64,000 bases of DNA from Ascaphus truei. Its lineage: Eukaryota; Chordata; Amphibia; Anura; Ascaphidae. The stretch covers positions 62,001 to 126,000 of the forward strand of contig WSYH01000660.1 in NCBI GenBank assembly GCA_036426205.1, given 5' to 3'. Shown one piece after another: positions 11,206 through 21,073 of this stretch (positions are counted from its first letter, which is position 1; each line of letters opens with the position of its first letter). The notes under the pieces are model-generated. The model had not been told where the DNA came from. It did not search any database and saw only the letters and a list, made by a program, of their open reading frames with translations. The position numbers and the translations under genes are program-made.

Positions 11206-11912
11206 CGTCATTCAAAAAGCTCTGTCTGGCAGAGACCGACACAAAGGGACTCACATCACAATTGTACAAGGAAGTAGTTGAGTCTGTGAGCTCTAGACAG
11301 CAGCCACCGTCATTTAGAACCCAATGGGAAAGAGACCTTGGAGAGACATTAGAAGACGACGAGTGGAACGCTATATATCTGGCCACGGCAAAAAGCTCCA
11401 TATGTACCACACTAAAGGAGAAAGCATATAAGGTACTAATGCGGTGGTACTTCAACCCAATGAAATTAGCCAAGTTCGTGCCTGGATCCTCCTCGCTATG
11501 CCACCGGCAGTGCGGAGGACCGGCCGATCTGTTACATATGCTGTGGTCTTGCCCGCGGATCACCCCACTATGGGAAGAAATTAGAAATTGGATACAGAGG
11601 GTCTTCGACCTCACTATTCCCCCAGACCCATGGCTATTCCTCTTGAATAGACCACTAACGGGCCTGTCCAAAGCAAACAATAAACTAATAGCACATTTTG
11701 CAATAGCCACACGGAGCGAGATCGCAGCACTATGCAAACACCCCAAAATTCCTAGTATCCCAAAGATTCGAAATCGATTGTGGTTTATCTGTCAGATGGG
11801 AAAGTTGACGAGTCTAGTCAACGACACTGGCACCAATTATCTCAAAGTATGGACGCCTTGGCTGGCGCAGACGGATATCCCCGGGGTTGAGAGGAACACA
11901 ATCTGGCTGTGA
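11206..11912 (+). pseudogene. L1-like ORF2: C-terminal zinc-knuckle region
   Basis: This continues the LINE protein after a frameshift near 11205. It contains the typical C-terminal segment with a Cys/His knuckle (CHRQCGGPADLLHMLWSCP) at about residues 83-101 of the open stretch, preceded by KVLMRWYFNP. This part is needed for RNA binding and retrotransposition in L1. It ends at a TGA near 11910. The 3' UTR, with C- and T-rich runs, follows to the poly-A signal. Confidence 0.83.
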
Positions 11913-12399
11913 TAGATGCAGGTGTGTTCTCCTTTAGGAGTGGAAACTCAGCTCACGACGACTACACAGACAAATAGACAGCCTACAGAGGTGATAAACT
12001 GGAGAGGATGCAACCCACTAAAAGCCTGACTAGAAACAGTTGAGAGACCTAGCACGAGTGGATGCTCCACTCTCGGCTGCGTCACCCCTTACTTCCTCCC
12101 TACCCTCCCCATCCCCTCCTACCCTCCCCATCCCTTCCTACCCTCCCCATCTTTTTTTTTTTATATTTTGTTTTTGTGTTTGTCAATTTGAATTAATTGT
12201 ATTATGTTATTATCTTTATTGCTAGTCCACCCAAAACAACCCGGTCGAGTAGGGCCCGAAAAAACGGGATATGTCTCGCGAGTTGACATACGGTACTGTC
12301 TATAGCGGAGATTTACACTAAAAATGAATGTAATGTATACTGTATTCTGTATCACCTGTTTGGAAAAACTGCAATAAAATCTAAGTTACAAAAAAATAT

Positions 12400-12525
12400 A
12401 TATTTTACCAGGCAGTAATACATTGAGAGTTACCTCTCGTTTTTCAAGTATGTCCTGGGCACAGAGTTAAAAGAAATAATACATGGTTACAAATACAGTT
12501 ACATAAATGAACAGGGTATACATTA
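12400..12525. repeat. Unclassified repeat fragment between LINE and LTR element
   Basis: Non-coding sequence (TTTTACCAGGCAGTAATACA onwards) lies between the LINE tail and the LTR start. It looks like a dispersed repeat, but I cannot assign it. Confidence 0.3.
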
Positions 12526-13224
12526 TGTAACGGGTTTATCCCCCCCCCCAATCTCACATTGGCCCGGGTACTATAATAACCAACTCCCATTACGTGTGTG
12601 TGATGGTGCACCTGTAATGCAACAGAACTCCTGAGTCTCCCACTTGATGTTAGTAGGGGATTTTCAGCAGACAGGTAGCTGAGGTAGTGGGTGCGAGTTC
12701 AACTTACATCATGTGCAGCGCCTCCACCTCATCAGGATCTATGCTTCCGCAGGGAGATGGTCCTGGTGAGGAACTCCTTCTTGGTGGTGCCATCCACTTG
12801 CGAGTAATTTCACACTCACACAGTGGGGGTATCGTTAAACAGGGCATCTTTATTGTAGACGGTGATGTGGCAGACTGCCACATGCAGCTGCCGGCTCTAG
12901 CCGCACATCTCTCCGTGCTGTCCCTTCGCCAGGTACGCCCTCCTGAATTGAAGTGGGGTTCCCCTTCTCCTAGGGAGACCCTCTCTGTGCCAGGTCCCTG
13001 GACACAGAGTGGCTTAGACAGGCTGATTGGTCAACCTGGACCGCTAGTTACTTCACTAGGGTCACAAAGTGTTCCTACAATCCCTTATGCAGGCCATACA
13101 ACTTCCTAACAGCTTTCCACAGCTGCCAGAACACTGCTAGAACACACAGCTTCCACTTTTCCACCACCTGAAACTAACTGTGTTGTGCCTTATATACTTC
13201 AGGAGGCAGGCGCATCCCTGATGT
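12526..13224 (-). repeat. 3' LTR of the minus-strand element, outer piece
   Basis: It matches 22650-23330 closely (for example GGTAGCTGAGGTAGTGGGTG and TTCTTGGTGGTGCCATCCAC in both). Its left end reads TGTAACGGG, so the minus-strand LTR ends in CCCGTTACA. It is cut at 13224 by an insertion whose target ATCCCTGATGT is duplicated. Confidence 0.78.
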
Positions 13225-13230
13225 ATTCTA

Positions 13231-13505
13231 TTTTTGGGGTTGAGGATGAGCGCTGGATAATCTCGTGATATGTAAAAAAATATATATATATAGTGCAGAT
13301 GGTAATTCACTGCTACAGAAAATATAAAAAACGTAAGAAATGAACTCACAAAAATCATATAAAATCACTGCATGTCAGAGATCCTTCTCTCTCTGACTGG
13401 AGCCCTTTGTGTAACTGGAGTCTGTATCCTCTCAGTGAAGTGGATGATATGAAAATAAAGAAAACCACAAATAGTGCAAATAGTATGAACTATACATATG
13501 TATTA
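13231..13505. repeat. Left inverted arm of the 4.5-kb insertion
   Basis: GGGGTTGAGGATGAGCGCTG to TATGAACTATACATATGTAT is the reverse complement of 17251-17527, with few differences and a variable AT/poly-A stretch. Confidence 0.85.
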
Positions 13506-14509
13506 TCAGTGCTTGACAAATCACCCAAAAATCTACTCGCCGAACCAAAAAATCTACTCGCCACCTAGTCCCGCCCCTAGTCCCGCCCCCAACCCCGCCT
13601 CTAGTCCCGCCCCCAGCCACGCATTTTAAAAAAAGCCATAAATTGAATAAATTCCTAGTAAGAACATTCGTTTTTGATATTAGTTTATTTATTGTATTAC
13701 ATTATACTAGATAGAGAGATGTGCCTAAAGGAGGCACCAAAGATCCCTTCTAAGAGGCGCACAGCAAACCTTTATAATATAATTTGGTCAGGGGTGAATT
13801 GATATATACATAAAATAAAAAAGGTTTATTAAATAACTTCGTTAAAATCGCGTTGTGTAGTGTGATGTGTATGACACAGATAAAAATAGACTGGTTAAGT
13901 CTATAGTACTACTCTGTTATCCTAGTCACTACCAGTAGTGAACAATGCTAAAGTGATGGTTTCACACAGGTTGCACTCATATGAGAGCTTATCAGGATGT
14001 AAAGTGTTGCTGCTTACAGCTGATTCCTAAGTCCAAACTTAATAGTGTACATCCGTTGTTATCGGTGCTAAACTAGACTTTGTAGACCTGAATAGGCAGG
14101 GGATAACTGCTGGCAGCGGATAGCCCGTAAGTAAGGCTCTCAATGGGCTAAAAACTGTACTAGTGTCATTAACGTGGACCCTGTTGGGTTCTGAAGGCAA
14201 AACACACAGCCAAAGAGGGTAAGTGAAATTAGCTGTTCTAGTGTTTAACCTCTTCGCACATATATAGTTACTGCCAGATATTGTTTAAATGAATCAGATA
14301 CCCAGCTGCATATAGTTAAGTGCTGGATCTTAGGCAGGGAATGTGTATATGTTCTTCCTAAGAGGCTCCACTAGAAACGGATCAGGTATTTATTATGCAG
14401 TATGGGGTATTCCCCTCTGTGTATCATCACATATCTGTAGTGTGCAATTACACTCCAGTGCTGGCAGAGTTCACGATGTCACACTGTACAGGACAACCTT
14501 GCTACAAAT
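13506..14509. other. Non-coding interior of the insertion
   Basis: A C-rich patch (TAGTCCCGCCCC repeated 4 times with variation at about 13566-13615) is followed by AT-rich sequence. I see no ORF above noise and no known family. Confidence 0.5.
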
Positions 14510-15310
14510 AATGTTACTTTGTCACAAAAGGGGCAGAGTTTGAACAGGTAAGGTATAGATCTCTGCTGAGAAAGTTTCTAGGTCTGAACCCAGTATAGTT
14601 TCGTTGGAGTAGATCAAATGTCCAACTGCATATGGTTAAATGCTAGTTCTTAGGCAGAGGAGGTGTGTCTGTTTCCTCAGTACACAGTAAGTATTTCTGC
14701 TGAAAAACGGGTCAGGTTTTCACTGCAGGTATATACCCAGAGACAGGGTAAATTGTTCCTGCAGATAAATATATGCTGTGGGGTGGTTCCCTCTATATGT
14801 TAGCATATACTGGCAGAGTACAGTTAGACCGTAATGCAGGACAAAATCGCAGTGTCACACTGCACAGGGCAGGATTGCTGCGAATGTGGTAAGTCTCTCC
14901 AGAGCTCCTCTGTTCACCGGGTGATATAGGCACAGCAAAAAACAAGTTACAAACACCTCTTTAAGTGGGTGTATCAGTTATAGTAACCATGAACATTGTT
15001 TAGCATACATGTAGCAAGTGTTAATACCATGAGTTAGTTAATAGATCGTTACTTTGTCACAAGTGGGGCAGAGTTTGAACAGGTAAGGTATAGATCTCTG
15101 CTGAGAAAGTTTCTAGCCCTGAACCCGGTGTAATCTCGTTGGAGTGGATCAAGTGTCCAGCTGCATATGGTTAAATGCTAGTTCTTAGGCAGAGGAGGTG
15201 TGTCTGCTTCCTCAGTGCACAGTGAGTATCTCTGCTGAAAACGGGTCAGGTTTTCACTGCAGGTATATACCCAGAAACGGGGCAGATTGTTCCTGCGGAT
15301 ATATATATAC
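14510..15310. repeat. Direct duplication, ~260-bp unit, ~540-bp offset
   Basis: 14510-14770 and 15050-15310 share long blocks (GGGGCAGAGTTTGAACAGGT, AGGTATAGATCTCTGCTGAG, TCAGGTTTTCACTGCAGGTA). The spacer is different sequence, and diverged traces of the same unit occur at 14310-14400. Confidence 0.8.
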
Positions 15311-15336
15311 ATTATACTACAATTAGTCCTTGCGTG

Positions 15337-15342
15337 TGGGTG

Positions 15343-15384
<42 letters not shown>

Positions 15385-15433
15385 TGTGTGTGTGTGTGTG
15401 TGTTGTGTGTGTGTGTGTGTGTGTGTGTGTGGT

Positions 15434-15472
<39 letters not shown>
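15337..15472. repeat. (GT)n microsatellite
   Basis: About 135 bp of GT repeats with occasional GTGG breaks. Confidence 0.98.
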
Positions 15473-15473
<1 letters not shown>

Positions 15474-15544
15474 CAAATCTAGAAAAAAAAAGCCAGATGT
15501 GGATGACTAGTTTCCTGCACCCCTTAACTAGTGTCTGGAGAGCG

Positions 15545-16325
15545 AGAGTGTGTGGGGGAGAGAGAGAGAGAGAGAGAGTGGGAGAGAGAGAGAGTGGAGG
15601 GAGAGAGAGAGAGTGGGAGAGAGAGAGCAGAGAGTGGGAGAGAGAGAGAGAGGGGAGAGAGAGAGAGTGGGAGAGAGGAGAGAGTGGGATGACGAGAAGT
15701 GGGGGAGAGAGGGAGTGGGAGAGAGAGTGGGAGATGGAGAGAGAAGTGGGAGAGGAGCTGGGAGAGAGAGTGGGAGAGAGAGCGACGAGAGGAGGAGTGG
15801 GGAGGAGAGAGAGAGGGACGGAGGGGAGGGATGTGGAGAGAGAGGAGTGGGAGAGGAGAGAGAGAGAGTGGGGAGAGAGAGAGAGGGGCGAGAGAGAGAG
15901 AGAGAGTGAGAGAGAGAGAGAGTGACAGAGGAGGAGGACAGAGAGAGACGAGTGGGAGAGGTGAGAAAGCAGAGAGAGAGAGTCCGGAGAGACAGAGAGA
16001 GACCCAGAGAGAGAGAGTGAGAGAGAGAGACAGAGAGAGAGACAGAGAGGAGAACAAGAGAGAGAGGGACAACGAGATGGAAGCGAAAGAGAAGAGAGTG
16101 ATGAGACAGAGAGAGTGGGAGAGAGAGAGGGAGAGAGGAGAGATGGAGAGAGAGGACAGAGAGAGGAGAGACAGAGAGAGAGCGTTGAGAGACAGAGAAG
16201 GACGAGAGAGTGGGAGAGACAGAGAGAGAGAGTGGGAGAGACAGAGAGAGAGAGTGGGAGAGAGACAGAGAGAGAGACAGAGAGAGAGACAGAGAGAGAG
16301 ACAGAGAGAGACAGATAAAGAGACG
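15545..16325. repeat. Purine-rich GAGAGA satellite
   Basis: About 780 bp almost free of pyrimidines on the plus strand (GAGAGA, GTGGGA and GACAGA variants). Long Ser/Leu-rich and Arg/Glu-rich ORFs on both strands here are low-complexity artefacts. Confidence 0.97.
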
Positions 16326-16329
16326 TCAA

Positions 16330-16545
16330 GGCGCCGTGACGTTGATGCTGCTCCGCGCTGATTGGATGTTTTCAGCCGACAGTGCTCTGAAAAACAGCTT
16401 GGCTGTCGGCTGAAAACTCCAGCGCCTCAGCACGCCTGCGGACGCTCGCGTGAGCCCCCTCTAAAGGCATCCTCATTGAGTATGCAGGGGCTCAGCGCGG
16501 AGCGTCCGCACGGCTCAGCGCGGCCTGTCCTTCTATGGACTCGGC
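16330..16545. repeat. GC-rich hairpin-forming repeat
   Basis: It contains nested inverted repeats (TTTTCAGCCGACAG and CTGTCGGCTGAAAA; GCGGACGCTCGCG and its partner). It resembles 52060-52275 (both have the pattern GAGCCCC..CTAAAG...GCAGGGGCTCAG). Probably a small non-autonomous element. Confidence 0.65.
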
Positions 16546-16745
16546 CAGAGAGACAGATAGAGAGAGAGAGACAGATAGAGAGAGACAGACAGAGAGAGAC
16601 AGACAGAGAGAGACACACACAGAAAAAGAGAGACACACACAGAAAAAGAGAGACACAGAAAAAGAGAGACACCGAACACACACAGAGAGAATGAGAGACA
16701 AAGACAGAGAGAGGGCGAGGGCGACAGGGAGAAGGCGAGGGCGAC
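16546..16745. repeat. GAGACAGA / ACACAGAAAAAGAG tandem repeats
   Basis: A second purine-rich satellite block continues the GA satellite after the GC-rich hairpin. Confidence 0.93.
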
Positions 16746-16975
16746 ATATTTACACCAATATGTTCTGAATTAAAAAACTTTATATTTTATCTTCTTTTAG
16801 TTTAATAAAGATTATCTAGCCATGTATTTATGTATCTATTCACTATAGGGGCTTTGGACCTCGCGCTATGTGTGAGCGCTGGGGGGGTTAACTTTCACTT
16901 TTTAACGAATTCACGATTTTTTCAACATTAATTGATGGGCCTATATATTACACTAGAGCACACCCATACAATTGT

Positions 16976-17009
16976 ACTCCTGACGAAGCTGTTGCGAAAC
17001 GCGTAGAGT
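16976..17009 (+). ncRNA. Candidate type I hammerhead ribozyme
   Basis: In order: ACTC (stem I), CTGACGA (core), GC-TGTT-GC (stem II, with one unpaired A before it), GAAA (core), CGCG (minimal stem III), TA (cleavage dinucleotide) and GAGT (stem I partner). All conserved core bases are present. The minimal stem III is typical of Penelope-associated ribozymes. Not tested for cleavage. Confidence 0.5.
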
Positions 17010-17250
17010 TAGAGTTCTGAGAGATTCTGCGCCTGGAAGGACTGGCAAACTACTGCTGAGATCGCTCCCATTTTGGCTTCCCGCCCTCACCCGTGACGCG
17101 AAACCGGAAGTGACGCGACAGCACAGATTGACACAGAACTACACTGTGAGGGGAAAGTGAAGCACCGAACAGCAGCCTGCTTCTATCGGCGGTTCTCTCC
17201 ACCACCCATCTTTATTATGGAAAATGTGAGTTTCCTGATCACCTGTGTAT

Positions 17251-17527
17251 AATACATATGTATAGTTCATACTATTTGCACTATTTGTGGTTTTCTTTAT
17301 TTTCAAATCATCCACTTCACTGAGAGGATACAGACTCCAGTTACACAAAGGGCTCCAGTCAGAGAGAGAAGGATCTCTGACATGCAGTGATTTTATACGA
17401 TTTTTGTGAGTTCATTTCTTACGTTTTTTATATTTTCTGTAGCAGTGAATTACCATCTGCACTATATATATATATTTTTTTTTACATATCACGAGATTAT
17501 CCAGCGCTCCTCCTCAACCCCAAGAAA
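17251..17527. repeat. Right inverted arm of the 4.5-kb insertion
   Basis: Reverse complement of 13231-13505. A ~200-bp tail (17528-17728) lies between the arm and the duplicated target. Confidence 0.85.
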
Positions 17528-17728
17528 AGAATACTCTACATCCTGGGATTAGGAACGATCCCATCAGAGGAAGTTGAGCTGCTGTTGTACACTGTATTTC
17601 ATTTTATTTAACACTATATGGTGATAGGTTTATTGTGTGTACTTAAGGTGTGTCACTTATCACACTGATTACTATACTGTTTAGGAAGCGCCCAGTCCAT
17701 CCACTTCCCCCACTCCCTCACTCACTAT

Positions 17729-17875
17729 ATCCCTGATGTCACTATCCAGGGACTCAGAGCATACAGCCACTCCCCTCCATACATAGGGCACCTCACCATT
17801 GGATGAGGGAAAACCTCCATAACTACTGCTGGCATACCTGTTCTTACCAGGACTTACTGCCAACAGAGAGGAAAG
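17729..17875 (-). repeat. 3' LTR, middle piece
   Basis: It matches 23335-23480 (ACTATCCAGGGACTCAGAGC, CCTCCATAACTACTGCTGGC). It is bounded by the 11-bp duplication on the left and the 15-bp duplication CAACAGAGAGGAAAG (17861-17875) on the right. Confidence 0.82.
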
Positions 17876-19235
17876 ATAACTATAGATAGAAACCTCGCTC
17901 GAAAACCCCTTGTTGGTTAGGGCGTGCTGCCTAGGGAGTGGATATATGGACAGATAGTGAGTGTATCTAGAGAGGTACACAGAATAGAATCCCTTTGTAG
18001 GCGCACCGCAGACCGTTATGGAATAAATGTGGTCAGGGGAAAAAAATGTGTTTAACAAAATAATAAATATTTTTAATCAAATTTGTGATTGTGCAGTAAA
18101 AATAGCAAATATTAAAAAACTAGTATTTACTATATTAAAAGACACTAGTTATGTCACAACGGTAGGTCCAGAGGAACTACTCTGGGCCCATCAGCAGATG
18201 TAGCTAATGTTAATTCACTGTGATGCCTTGGATGTTAAGCATATATAAATGTATATCAAGGTATATCCTGAAGTGGATGTTAGCCACTCAAATGTGACAT
18301 CTAGTGGTGCTGAGATGTATAACACCCTATGCCTTAAGCTTAAGCTTAGATACAGACACTGTAGGCACATTCAGAAGTGTGCCGGATACAATAACGCATT
18401 TTGTGTACTCCCCGACATTCAAATATATGTGCACGGGGTCTACGGGGCAAAAACCAAGGGGCGCAAGGGGCGACACGGCAAGTTTTCACCGAAGTGAACG
18501 CAGACACCTTCAAACTAACTAACAAGTCTGTCTATAGCTCCAAAACTACAGTGTGCCTGCGCGCCCAGCTAAAACACACAGAGCAATATCTCCATATGTA
18601 TAGTGGGTATTAACCCCATCACTGCTGAGATACTATACATGTGATCAGAACGAGGTAGCGACACACCATCAGGGCATATCTATATCCGCACCAGAGTAAT
18701 ACTCACCCAGCCAGCCACACAGAACAGCTAAGGACCCTCCATCTACTGTAGCTATATGCATGGCTGATCCTAACGGTGCATCTACTCGCGCGACCACACA
18801 CTGCTAGTGGTAATATTAAAGTACAGAGGCATAAAAGAATTAAGCTTAAGGCATAGGGTGTTATACATCTCAGCACCACTAGATGTCACATTTGAGTGGC
18901 TAACATCCACTTCAGGATATACCTTGATATACCTTGATATACATTTATATATGCTAACCATCAAGCATCACAGTGAATTAACATTAGCTACATTCTGATG
19001 ATGGCCCAGAGTAGTTCCTCTGGACTACCGTTGTGACATAATAGTGTCTTTTAATATAGTAAATACTAGTTTTTTTAATATTTGCTATTTTTACTGCACA
19101 ATCAAATTTGATTAAAAATATTTTTATTTGTTAAAAACATTTTTTTCCCTGACCACATTTATTCCATAACGGTCTGCGGTGCGCCTACAAAGGGATTCTA
19201 TTCTGTGTACCTCTCTAGATACACTCACTATCTGT
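17876..19235. mobile_element. 1.36-kb foldback insertion with 15-bp target duplication
   Basis: CAACAGAGAGGAAAG occurs at 17861-17875 and 19236-19250, once in the intact LTR. The inverted arms 17950-18347 and 18840-19235 are about 395 bp each and nearly identical (ACAGATAGTGAGTGTATCTA and its inverse at the outer ends). The left side has 74 extra bp outside the arm. The unpaired middle (18348-18839) has no convincing ORF. A 15-bp duplication is more like target-primed retrotransposition than cut-and-paste. Confidence 0.7.
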
Positions 19236-19280
19236 CAACAGAGAGGAAAGCAATATACCATTATTATGCATGGCTATATA
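19236..19280 (-). repeat. 3' LTR, inner piece with purine tract
   Basis: AGCAATATACCATTATTATG and GGCTATA match the right end of the other LTR (to 23509). Immediately inside, the minus strand reads CCAGGGGGAG, a good polypurine tract, which fixes this LTR as the 3' one. Confidence 0.7.
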
Positions 19281-19990
19281 CTCCCCCTGGTGAATCCCCA
19301 CCGTCCCGGCTGGGTCCTAAATTTGGTGTACCTTGCTCCAGGAAACACTGAAAAAGAACACACAAACTTAGTATTAACATCATCACTTTTCATAATAATG
19401 ATAACATCCGCTCCCTGACCAGCAGTAAGCAGCAAAGAATAAAGGCAGACCACTCGTTGACGGACCTAATAATAGTGTTGAGGGTCTGGTTTCTTCACCT
19501 CCCGCCCCGCTGCATCATGAACGGTTACACTGTATTCCTGTGGTAACCCCCGCTCGTTACAGTATACCACCTTGTGCATATACACACTGCGTCCTATCTT
19601 CCAGACCCGCATGAGTTGGGAAACCCTCTGCTCAGCCTGAACCCCCTTAATAGCTCCTCCCTTGTTAACAATATAATATTCGATATCGTTTCTGAGCCAC
19701 CTCTCTCAGTTCTCCTCGATTTCTCTCATTAGAGGTTCGGGTACATACGGGTATTAGAGCCCATGTGACCTCTTATACTTGGCTGCAATAGCCCTTTCAG
19801 CTCGGCAAGTCCTGGTCAACTTACTTTGCCCAGCCTTTCCCGGCAACACCCATGACAGGGGCTCGTCTAATTCTACTGGGTCATCCAATCCTTCTGATCC
19901 CTTTGGGGTATTAAGACCTCCTTGTATGCGATCCCATCTTACCCTTAGGGCCCTAAGGTATGCCTCATCATCAAAATCTCCGGGAGCCCA
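19281..19990 (-). other. C-terminal continuation of the unrecognised LTR-element protein
   Basis: On the minus strand the coding look continues beyond the stop near 19990 (WAPGDFDDEAYLRALRVRW, then WKIGRSVYMHKVVYCNERG), interrupted by stops at about 19757 and 19709. No family recognised. The first 10 bases hold the polypurine tract. Confidence 0.4.
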
Positions 19991-21013
19991 TCAATGATCA
20001 ACCACCCCTTCCCTTTCTAGCAGAAAATGGGTGCGGTCGAGCCAGGCGACATACCCCTCATATAACGGTGCCCACCACCTAGTTTCCCTTACTTCCTCAG
20101 AGTTAGGTTCCAGTGGCTCCTCCTCATCATCAGGGCCGCCCGAGGATACCCCTGAAGTACCCTCAGATCGCATAACCCTTTCCTTTCGCTGCGACCAGTG
20201 TCCGCCCTCAATGCCCAGCGCGCTATGACTTTCACTAATTATCGACCCTCGTCGAGAAATCCTCCCTCCACCCTCTGATCCATCATCAGAAGTTCCCCAG
20301 TGCAGGCTTCCAGTCCGTTCGGTGATAAGACCCCGGGAATCCCCTGACATACCCAGACTAGATGTCGACCCAAAGGAACAGGTGACAGGGACAGGGGCTT
20401 GAACTAAGGCCTTGGGGCTAACCCTGGGGATGGACGGGGTTGGGGGACGGGAATGGACGGTAGATGCCGGCAGGGTCACGGCCTGCTCCTTGGCAACAAC
20501 TGACTCACGGTCACCACAACGTTCGCTCTGTCCTTCGGTAGTGGGTCCTCTCGTTCTCCGATTCGAGCACCCACTCCGTCGGCTGTCCGTAGGGGATCGA
20601 CTCCCACTGCTCGACTGTAGAGGCGCCATCACCTCCCACTCGACACCGCTCAGGTCGTCCGGAACTGCCTCGGGATCCGCACGTGCTGCGACGCCATCTT
20701 GGGTTGGGTCCCCAAGCGAGACCTCTTCCTCCACGAGGCTATCCGGCAACGCCCTTCTGCTGCGCGGTCCAGCTTGACCCTGGTTCCGCTCTTCGCTCGC
20801 CTCCACCTCCGGGATCTGCGGTGAGCACGGGGTTAACCTACTGCTCCGCAGGGTCAGGGTAGATCGACCTCCTTCCGACCCGCTAGTCACCACGGCAGTG
20901 GGACTCCGGCGATCGGGTTGTTGCGGCACTGGAGACACACGGCTTCGTGTCTCCACACCACGGGGAATGGCATCTCGCCACGGAATACCAGTGGCATGGT
21001 ACTCCAGCAGCAA
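19991..21013 (-). CDS. Unrecognised LTR-element protein, second open segment (340 aa)
   Basis: I do not recognise this protein. It is Ser-, Arg- and Glu-rich and low in hydrophobic residues, so largely disordered. It ends with an ordered-looking aromatic segment (WWAPLYEGYVAWLDRTHFLL). No protease, RT, integrase or zinc-knuckle motif is visible. The reading frame upstream of its first ATG is open for about 20 more codons (LESSDEECARLAEAQDLLLE), so that ATG is probably internal. It seems to continue the protein of 21074-22213 after a frameshift near 21040-21070. Position inside the LTR pair suggests a Gag-like structural role; that is inference only. Confidence 0.45.
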   Translation of the reverse strand: MLLEYHATGIPWRDAIPRGVETRSRVSPVPQQPDRRSPTAVVTSGSEGGRSTLTLRSSRLTPCSPQIPEVEASEERNQGQAGPRSRRALPDSLVEEEVSLGDPTQDGVAARADPEAVPDDLSGVEWEVMAPLQSSSGSRSPTDSRRSGCSNRRTRGPTTEGQSERCGDRESVVAKEQAVTLPASTVHSRPPTPSIPRVSPKALVQAPVPVTCSFGSTSSLGMSGDSRGLITERTGSLHWGTSDDGSEGGGRISRRGSIISESHSALGIEGGHWSQRKERVMRSEGTSGVSSGGPDDEEEPLEPNSEEVRETRWWAPLYEGYVAWLDRTHFLLEREGVVDH

Positions 21014-21073
21014 GTCCTGTGCCTCTGCCAGCCTGGCACACTCCTCGTCCGAGGACTCAAGTTTACAATTCGG

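Larger units (their letters stand above)
7693..12399 (+). mobile_element. L1-like LINE, 5' truncated, interrupted
   Basis: A 5'-truncated LINE of the L1 group (Tx1/L1-like RT). It starts in the linker before the RT (no endonuclease) and runs to the C-terminal zinc knuckle. The 3' end has AATAAA at 12373-12378 followed by a short A-run ending near 12399. A MITE (9014-10235) lies inside the RT. Stops at 8427-8429 and about 8726, and a frameshift near 11205, show it is dead. Confidence 0.87.
13225..17728. mobile_element. 4.5-kb insertion with long inverted repeats and 11-bp target duplication
   Basis: ATCCCTGATGT lies at 13214-13224 and again at 17729-17739, and the uninterrupted LTR at 22650-23509 has it once. 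Inside are inverted arms 13231-13505 and 17251-17527 (about 275 bp each), a direct duplication, GT and GA satellites, a GC-rich hairpin, a hammerhead candidate (16976-17009), and a 200-bp unique right tail. No protein-coding gene seen. The 11-bp duplication and the ribozyme motif suggest a non-autonomous Penelope-related element; this is inference. Confidence 0.6.

Noticed and set aside
15178..16329. A 383-aa minus-strand ORF and several plus-strand ORFs
   Set aside because: They are translations of GT and GA satellites (runs of Ser/Leu or Arg/Glu) with no domain.
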